Below the pieces are notes generated by a model. It saw only the letters and a list, made by a program, of their open reading frames with translations. It was not told the DNA's origin and made no database searches. Below are positions 15,713-24,400 of a DNA stretch of 64,000 nucleotides, piece by piece. Both the position numbers and the translations under genes were made by a program. The first letter of the stretch is position 1. Every line of letters starts with the position of its first letter. Source of the stretch: Lewinellaceae bacterium. Lineage in GTDB: Bacteria > Bacteroidota > Bacteroidia > Chitinophagales > Saprospiraceae. The stretch covers positions 297,501-361,500 of the forward strand of contig JACJYP010000002.1 in assembly GCA_020636045.1 (NCBI GenBank). The letters run 5' to 3'.

Positions 15713-18091
15713 CTATTTGATTTTTTTCTCCTGAGCCGAATTTACGAAAAGTACATTGCCGATGGCCTGGTATCCGTCGAAAATTTCCATACCCCGGTGT
15801 ACAAGGGCCTCCTCGCGCAGCCCTACGATGGTCAGGTCGGCATCCTTCGATTTTTCAGTGATCACGGCACGGTGCCGGATTTCCGGCTTGCGGGCGATAA
15901 ATTCGACATTGTGCGGCGAGATCGGCAACTGGCCCGCGTTGATCAGGCCGTAGAGTTTGTTGCGTTCGGCCTCCATTCCTTCTTCCGTGCACATCGTAAA
16001 TATCTTGATCTCCGCGCCGCGCCACTCGCGGTGCCCCAGGATGATGTAGGCCAGCAGGATCATCAGGTTGGCGTTGTTGTAGTCGGTCGCCGTGATCCAG
16101 ATGTGGATCTGTTTTCTCAACCCGAAAGCGCGTTCGGTGGTGCCCAGGATGATCACATCGAAGTCGAGCGTGTGGATCAGTTTGAAGTTATCGATGATAT
16201 CGGGCAGGTTGTCCGGTGTGTTTTTGGAAAACTCGAACAGCATGAGGTTGTTTTCGGTGCCTGCGATACCCGGCAACTGGATCACCTGCGCCACACCGGC
16301 GGTGTAGGAAGGCGTGATGAGCGTATCGACATAAATATTGCTGTCGGTGGCTTCGGCCATGTTGATCAGGCGCCCTTTACATTTTTGCGCCTCCCTGCGG
16401 GTCTGTTTTGAAATGTACCCGTTGATCCGGTGGATGTAGGTGCCGAATCCGTATTTCTGCGAGATCCACCGCAACAGATCGAATGCGCCGAGGCGCTCGA
16501 ATGTGCTTTCGGAGAATGCCACCGCCGAAGGGCGCCAGCTGCTGGCCTGCTCCTTGTCGGCCTTTTGCAGGAAAACCTGCAACTGCCGGCTCAACTGGAA
16601 GATCACGCCCTGAAAAATAAGGGCCATGCTTTTTTTGTCGGGGTTGAAAAAGGAAATGCCAAAATGCAGCACCACGATAGCGATGATGGCCAGGATGGCA
16701 TAAAAACCGTTCATGAAGAACATCAGCCCGAAACAGGACAGGGCGCCGAACAGCGAAATGTACCACCGTGACTTGAAGCGGGGGCGGTACGAAGGATCGG
16801 CGGCAAAGTGGCTCAGGAAAGAGATCAGGCAAAGTGAACCGTAGGTCACCATGAAGAACATGGAGATGATCTGCGCCACGCTATCCAACGCGCCGGCCAT
16901 GATGAAAGCGCCGGCGATGACGATGGTCACGACCGAAGCATTGAAGGGCTCGTCTCTCCCCCCTTTGCCCTGTGAAAGCCATTGGTTCAGCAGCGGAGTC
17001 GGGAACATGCGGTCGCGGGCAATGGCCTGCAGGGTGCGGGGCGCCACCATGATAGATCCCAGCGCGGAAGAGATCGTGGCGGCCGCCAGGCCGATCGGAA
17101 TGATCCACCAGCCCTGCCATGCAATATCGGCCATGATCAGTTTGGAGGTGTCGGACAGGTCCTGCGGGCTGGCGGAGTCCGCCAGTTTGAATGCAATAAA
17201 GATGTAAACGATCATGCCCGCTATAGTCGCCGTCATGGTGCCGAGCGGCAATGATCTGCCGGGGTCTTTCAGATCGCCCGACAACCCTACACCGGCGGTC
17301 ATGCCCGTAAATGCGGGGAAAATAATGGCAAACACGATGAAAAAGCCCAGCGGTGCGGTGGGTCGGTCAGGGTTTGCAGGCGTTTGCCGGGGCTCGATGA
17401 CCGTCACTTCGTTGAGCACGCTGCCGCTGTCCCGCGATTCGGAAGGCAGCGGTTTGTTCACCAGAAGGGTATCCTGTACCCATTCGGTGTTGTAAATGGT
17501 AGCCGTGGGGTCGAGGCTGTGCTTTTTTTCATATTCTGTAGACCCGAGAAAAAAAGCGGCCATTGAAATGCCGAGGATCGCCACAACGGCATACAGCGTT
17601 TTGATGCCCAGATCGGCGCCCTTGGTGAGCATGATATATGTCAGGCCGAGCAGAGCGGGGATGCCGATGGTCTGCTTCTGCTCAAGCAGCCATACCACCC
17701 AGGCAGGCGGGTTGAACTGCTCAAAGATGTATTGCAGGGGCGTCGTGAAAGCCTCGGTAAAAGCGATGATGTAAAACGCAACGCTGATGGCTTGCGAGAA
17801 ATACAGCGCAATGCCGATCGTCGATCCGATCACCAGTCCGAAAGACCGGGATATAATGTAGTATTCGCCGCCGCCTTCCACTTTTTGATTGGTAGCGATC
17901 TCTGCGATCGACATGGCGGTGGGAATCGTGACGGCATGTCCGATGAGAATGATCAAAATGGTGCCGATCAGACCGACATGCCCGACAGAAAACCCGAACC
18001 GGAGGAACATGATGGCACCGAGGATCGTAGAGATCGCCGTAAAGAAGACCGGTGCGGTGCCGAATTTTTTGTCCTCCTGATAGTTTTGCAT
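15713..18091 (-). CDS. Cation-chloride cotransporter-like APC transporter (SLC12-like)
   Basis: A 792-residue transporter. The N-terminal 480 residues form about 12 transmembrane helices, with the APC/SLC12 start FGTAPVFFTAISTILGAIMFLRFGFSVG and ATNQKVEGGGEYYIISRSFG; the long soluble C-terminus has the alternating strand-helix pattern of SLC12 C-terminal domains, e.g. VIILGTTERAFGLR and DADLTIVGLREEALVH. By family it moves Cl- with Na+ and/or K+, or amino acids in other members. ATG at 18091 puts the short N-terminal tail MQNYQEDKKFGTAP right before helix 1; the longer frame adds 31 hydrophobic residues of no family match. It is the first gene of a two-gene unit with the K+ channel. Confidence 0.87.
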   Translation of the reverse strand: MQNYQEDKKFGTAPVFFTAISTILGAIMFLRFGFSVGHVGLIGTILIILIGHAVTIPTAMSIAEIATNQKVEGGGEYYIISRSFGLVIGSTIGIALYFSQAISVAFYIIAFTEAFTTPLQYIFEQFNPPAWVVWLLEQKQTIGIPALLGLTYIMLTKGADLGIKTLYAVVAILGISMAAFFLGSTEYEKKHSLDPTATIYNTEWVQDTLLVNKPLPSESRDSGSVLNEVTVIEPRQTPANPDRPTAPLGFFIVFAIIFPAFTGMTAGVGLSGDLKDPGRSLPLGTMTATIAGMIVYIFIAFKLADSASPQDLSDTSKLIMADIAWQGWWIIPIGLAAATISSALGSIMVAPRTLQAIARDRMFPTPLLNQWLSQGKGGRDEPFNASVVTIVIAGAFIMAGALDSVAQIISMFFMVTYGSLCLISFLSHFAADPSYRPRFKSRWYISLFGALSCFGLMFFMNGFYAILAIIAIVVLHFGISFFNPDKKSMALIFQGVIFQLSRQLQVFLQKADKEQASSWRPSAVAFSESTFERLGAFDLLRWISQKYGFGTYIHRINGYISKQTRREAQKCKGRLINMAEATDSNIYVDTLITPSYTAGVAQVIQLPGIAGTENNLMLFEFSKNTPDNLPDIIDNFKLIHTLDFDVIILGTTERAFGLRKQIHIWITATDYNNANLMILLAYIILGHREWRGAEIKIFTMCTEEGMEAERNKLYGLINAGQLPISPHNVEFIARKPEIRHRAVITEKSKDADLTIVGLREEALVHRGMEIFDGYQAIGNVLFVNSAQEKKIK

Positions 18092-18368
18092 GATCGTAAG
18101 GAGCGAAATGACGGGCAAGGATACTAAGAATAGGCGGCAATGATCGGATGATGCCAGGGGAATACCATTTAAAATATCGCACAAGGTGATTTGTATCCAT
18201 GGATTATATCGTAATAAAAATGTTAGGTGTATTTGGATTTTAAATGAAATATATGTGTAAAGTATAATAAATGTGGCAGTTGGGGGGTAATTTTGAGATT
18301 GTCTGCTGTGTCTGTCTGACTCTCCAAATGTTACTTTAGGACAAAATGTTAATATGCAGTATAATCTA

Positions 18369-18400
18369 TTGTTTATAGTAATGTCCTTACTTTATCTTCG
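18369..18400 (+). promoter_or_regulatory. Probable promoter of the giant SprB-repeat gene
   Basis: TTG at 18369-18371, a 21-base spacer, then TATCTTCG at 18393-18400. Transcription near 18406 gives a leader of about 44 bases to the ATG at 18450. A second box, TAATTTTG at 18288-18295, lacks a partner TTG. The rest of the 358-base divergent gap (18092-18449) is AT-rich and has no gene. Confidence 0.5.
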
Positions 18401-18449
18401 GGCGCTCTATCAAGGCCAAATTTTTTTACTTTTAAATCCTTGCTTTGTC

Positions 18450-21400
18450 ATGAAAGGCTTAAGACACCTGACCTTATTTATTGTTTTTTTGGCCCTGTTT
18501 CAAACCCTGTCTGCTCAATGTCCGCCTCCCGGCTTCCCGCAGCCCGGCAACACCTGTCCGCAGGCGCCGATCCTGTGTGAAAACCTGGACGGATATTGCG
18601 CTACGATCAATAACAACAACATATCACAGACTTTCCCGGGCTGCCCTGGCTGGGTCCTGAACAACGACGAGTGGTTCGCTTTTTATGCAGGCACCACTTC
18701 CATCACGATCCAGGTAACGCCGAGCAACTGTTCGCCGGGTGCGATGATGGGGTTGCAGGGTGGTATTTACTCCGGATGCGGGCCACCCTGGAATCCCATG
18801 GACCTTCAGTGTGAATGCACGGAAAATCCTTTTATTTTGTCATCCAGCAACTTCGTGATTGGCCAGATATACTGGTTTGTGCTCGACGGATGCTCGGGCA
18901 ACGTGTGCGACTATTCTATCAGCGTGCTCGACGGATCAACAGTAGGTGCGCCGCCGGAAAACCCGGGGCCTATTACCGGACCTACGGAAGCCTGCCAGGG
19001 CTCTTCATCCGGTTTTTCGATCCCGCCGGCCCTCGGCGCCACCAGTTATAACTGGACACTGACGCCGCCCGGTATCGGTACGGTCAACGGCAATGGCGTC
19101 AACGCGACAGTCAACTTGGCGAACAATGCCACCGGCACCGCCCAACTCTGTGTCACTGCATCAAACCAATGCTACCCCAACAATACACCTGCATGTTATA
19201 CGATCGACATTATTCCGAAGCCGACCGCAATGATCTCCGGAAGCGGGATCCTTTGCGCGGGAGTTCCGGGCACTGTGGATTTGACGGTCAGTTTTACAGG
19301 CCAGGCGCCCTGGGAATTTATCTATACGATCAATGGTGTGCCACAGACGCCGATCCAGACAAGTGACAACCCGTACACCCTGCAAGCGACACAGCCGGGT
19401 ACTTATGCGATTCAAGGCGTAACTTCTGTCAACGGCGGCTGTGTGGGTACCTTTTCCGGCTCGGCGAGCATTACCGAGACAATTATCAATGCGAACGCCG
19501 CCGTGACCAATGCACAATGCGGGCAAAGCAACGGTGCGATCAATATTACCCCCAACGGCGGCAATACGCCATATACCTATAACTGGTCGGGCGGCCAGAC
19601 AACGGAAGACATAAGCAACATTCCTGCGGGTACGTATACCGTCACGATCACCGACGAGGATGGTTGCACGAAAGAACTGACGGTCGACGTACCCGATGAT
19701 GTGGTCGCGTTGAACATTACCGGGACGGTGATCAATAATACGACCTGTATCGACGGTAATGGCAGCATAGATATTTCCGTAGCGCCGGCGGGAACTTATA
19801 CCTACAACTGGTCGAACGGCGCTACGACGCAGGACATCAGCAACCTGCCGCCGGGCACCTATACGGTGACTGTTACCGCGGGCGTTACCTGCACCGGCAC
19901 GGCGGATTTTACCGTCGGCGATGCGCCCAATACACCCAACATCAACTCCAACGTAACGGGCTCCACCTGCGATCTCGACAACGGCAGCATCAACCTGACG
20001 GTATCCGGCGGGGTTACCCCGTATACCTTTACCTGGTCGGGGGGCCAAACGACGGAAGACCTGTCCAATATACCGGCAGGTAGTTACGACGTGACGGTTA
20101 CCGGTGCCAATGGTTGTACCAGTACTGCCAATATCAATGTGCCTAACAACAATCCGCCGATCACCATCAACGGCAATGTGATGGCCAATACGACCTGCAA
20201 CGGCGGGAACGGCAGTATTTCGATCACTGCGACGCCGCCGAATCCGGCGTATACTTATATTTGGTCGAACGGTGCTACGACGACGACCCTGACCAACCTG
20301 CCGCCGGGCACCTACGACGTAACGGTAAGTGCAGGTGGTACTTGTACGCAAACGGCATCATTCACCGTGCCGGATCAGCCGAACACGCCGACCATAAACC
20401 CGAACGTCACACAATCTACCTGTAACCTCGACAACGGCAGCATCAGCCTGACGGTATCGGGCGGTGTGGCTCCCTATACCTATAACTGGTCGAATGGCGC
20501 GACGACGCCAAACCTGACGAACATCCCGGCAGGCAGTTACGATGTGACGGTGACAGGTGCGAACGGATGTACCAGCACTGCCAGCATTAATGTCGGCAAC
20601 AACAATCCGCCGATCACGGTCAATGCCAATATCGTAGCCAATACGACCTGCAACGGCGGAAACGGCAGTATTACGCTGATCGTCAGTCCGTCGAACCCGA
20701 ACTATACCTATATCTGGTCGACGGGCGCTACCACACCCAATCTCAGCAACCTGCCGCCGGGTACTTACGATGTGACGGTAAGCGCCGGCGGTACCTGCAC
20801 GCAAACGGCTTCGTTCACGGTGCCCGATCAGCCGAATACGCCTGTGATCAACCCGAACCCCAACCAGTCGACCTGCGGTCTGAACAACGGCAGCATCACG
20901 CTGACCGTTACCGGTGGAGTGACACCGTACACCTATAACTGGTCGACAGGAGCGACGACACCCAACCTGGCGAATATCCCCGCCGGCACCTACGACGTGA
21001 CGGTCACGGGCGCCAACGGATGCTCGAGCACGGCCAGTATCAATGTGGGCAATTTCAACCCCCAGATCAATATCAACGGCAATGTCATTGCCAATACTTC
21101 CTGCAATGCAGCAGGCAACGGCAGCATTAGTATAACCGTCACGCCGGTCAATACATACACCTATCAATGGTCGACTGGCGCTACCACGCCCAATATCGGC
21201 AACTTGTCACCCGGTACGTATATAGTGACGGTAAGTGCCGGAGGCGCTTGCACCCAGACGGCTGCGTTTGTCGTGCCCGATAATCCCAACGCACCCATCC
21301 TTGATTTTTCATTTGTTGAAGCCAATTGCGGCCTGAGCAACGGCAGCATCAACCTGACCGTTTTCGGCGGGGTGCCGCCCTATACTTATCAGTGGTCAAG

Positions 21401-24400
21401 CGGGCAGACGACGCAGGACCTCAACAATATCCCGGAGGGCATTTATACGGTGACCGTGACCGGCGCCAACGGCTGCTCTACGGTGGACGGTGTCGTGGTG
21501 CCAAATGACATGATCCCCATTTCCCTGGACGCCAACGTGACCAACAAGACCTCCTGTCTGATCAACAACGGCGCTATTTCCCTGATCCTGTCGCCGCCGG
21601 GCATGAGCATTATGTGGTCGAACGGCAGCACCCAGCCCAACCTGAACAACCTGGCTCCCGGCACCTATACCGTAACGGTGAGTGCCGGCGGCAACTGCAC
21701 GGAGACGGCGAGTTTTACCGTCGAAGATGCCTCCGAGGCGCCGGAATTGTTTTTTGATATTACGCCGGCGTCGTGCAGTCTGGCCAACGGCGCCGTTGAC
21801 CTTGACGTATTTACCGGCATTCCGCCTTTCACCTATAAATGGTCGAACGGGTCGTTCTCGCAGGATCTTAACAATATTCCGGCGGGCAACTATACCGTGA
21901 CGGTCACGTCTTCGGTCGGCTGTTCTACGGTTGCAACGATCGGCGTGCCTAATAACGACTTGTCGATCGACATACTGGGAACCGTTGCGGACAATATTTC
22001 CTGCACGATGCCAAACGGCTTTATCGATATCGACGTGTCGCCGTCGGGCAATTACAATTACAACTGGTCGAACGGCAAAAAAACGGAAGACATCGAAAAC
22101 CTTACTCCCGGCACCTATACGGTGACGGTAAGCCTCGGCAGTTGCATTGCGGTGGCTACGTTTGAGGTGTTCGACGGCGCCACGCCGCCCAACCTGTCGG
22201 TAGTGGCCATTCCGGCTATCTGCAATCAAAACAACGGCGGCGCCAACGCGACCGTCAGCGGCGGTTCATCGCCATATACGTTTAAATGGTCGAATGGCGC
22301 CACCACAGAAGACATCAGCAATGTCGCGCCCGGCACGTACACGGTGACGGTGACGGGCTTCTTCGGCTGTTCATCTACCGCGACGGTCAATATTCCCAAC
22401 AATAACCTTGCGCTGAACATCAATGGTACGGCGATGGCCAATACTTCCTGCTCTGCTGCAAACGGGGCGGTCGATATTACGCCAACTCCAGCCGGCACAT
22501 ATTCGTATAACTGGTCGAACGCTGCTACGACGGAGGACATAAGCGGCCTGGCTGCGGGTACGTACACCGTGACGGTGAGTGCCGGCGGCAGTTGTACGGC
22601 TACTGCCACCTTTACCGTGATCAATAATACGACCGACCCGGTGATCGATCCGGTAGTGACGGCAGCCATCTGCGGCGCCAGCAACGGCGCTATCGACCTG
22701 ACGATCACCGGCGCCACGGCACCCTATACTTTCAACTGGTCGAATGCCGCTACCACCGAAGATCTCGCCAGCATCCTTTCCGGCAACTATTCCGTCACGG
22801 TGACGGATGCCAACGGCTGTACGGCTGATACGACGCTGAATGTGGCGAACAACAGTTCGACCTTCAGCCTTTCCGGAACTGCGACACCGTTGACAAGTTG
22901 CACCGCTGACAACGGGGCGGTAAACCTGACAGTGACTCCTGCTGGCACCTACACCTACCAATGGTCGAACGCGGCCGTCACGGAAGATATCAGCAATCTT
23001 CCGGCGGGCACCTACACTGTATCGGTGACGGAAACCGGCAACTGCACGGCTACCGCCTCGTTCATCGTCGCAAACAACTTGACCTATCCGGCAGTCACGC
23101 AGAATGTAAGTTCTGAAATTTGCGGCCTGATGAACGGCGGAGTGGATATCACCGTTACCGGAGGTGCAATGCCTTATACATACAGCTGGACGGGCGGCGC
23201 AACGACGGAAGACCTTGCCAACGTTTCCGCTGGCGCCTATACCGTGACCGTGACCGGTACGAATGGCTGCTCAGGCACTGCCACTGCCAACGTGCCCGAT
23301 AACTCGGTGACCTTCTCTATTGATGGCGCCCCGGTACCCAATACTTCCTGCGTGGGCAGCAACGGCAGCGTCGATATTTCGCTGTCGCCGGCATCTCCCG
23401 GACTTGGCCTGGTGTACACTTACTCCTGGTCGAACAGCGCCGTTACGGAAGATATTCAGAGCGTCCCGGCCGGCAACTATACCGTTACGGTGAGCGCCGG
23501 CGGCACCTGCACCAATACTGCGACTTTCGCAGTGGCCAACAACTCGCAGGCGCCCACGATCGTGGAAAATATTACGCCGGCATTTTGCGGCCAGAACAGC
23601 GGCGCCGTCAACCTGACGATCGCTTCCGGCGTATCGCCATTCACTTTTGCCTGGTCGAACAGCGCCGTTACGGAAGATGTCAGCAACCTGACATCGGGCA
23701 ACTACTCAGTCACGGTGACCGGCGCCAACGGATGTATTTCTTCCGAAAGTTATCTGGTACCTGAAAATGTAGTGATCCCGACCATTACAGGTGCCGTGAC
23801 GCCCAATACATCCTGTGTGGGCAGCAACGGCGCTATCAGCCTGAATGTGGCGCCGGCATTGACGTATACCTTTACATGGGCAGGCGGGCAAACAGTACAG
23901 GATCTGTCAAACATTCCGGCAGGCGCCTATAGTGTAACCGTCAGTGCCGGTGGTGGATGTACGGCATCGACCAACTTTACGGTTGCGAACAATACGGCGG
24001 TGATTGCCCTGAGCGGCACGCCGACCAATATTCTTTGTTTTGGCAATAATACCGGCGCGATCGACCTGACGGTGAACGGCGGCACGCAGCCCTACCAGTA
24101 CAACTGGTCGCCTGCTGTGACCGGCAATCCCGAAGATCTCGCCAACCTGGTTGCAGGTACGTATTCGGTGACGGTGACCGATGCCCTGGGTTGTTCGGGA
24201 GCGACTTCGTTCAACGTTACGCAACCCGCTGCAAACCTGCAGATGGTGTGTGCGCAATCGAAAAACGTAAGTTTCCCCGGCGCCAATGACGGCGCAGCCA
24301 ACCTGGCTCTGTCGGGCGGCGTTCCACCGTATAGTGTCGTGTGGTCGCCCGGGGGTACGCAGGCAAACGTGTTGCCGGGCAATTTCGCCATTAACAGCCT

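Noticed and set aside
17721..18200. Frame over the N-terminus of the cotransporter gene
   Set aside because: Arg/His-rich shadow of the transporter reading frame in another phase, no domain.
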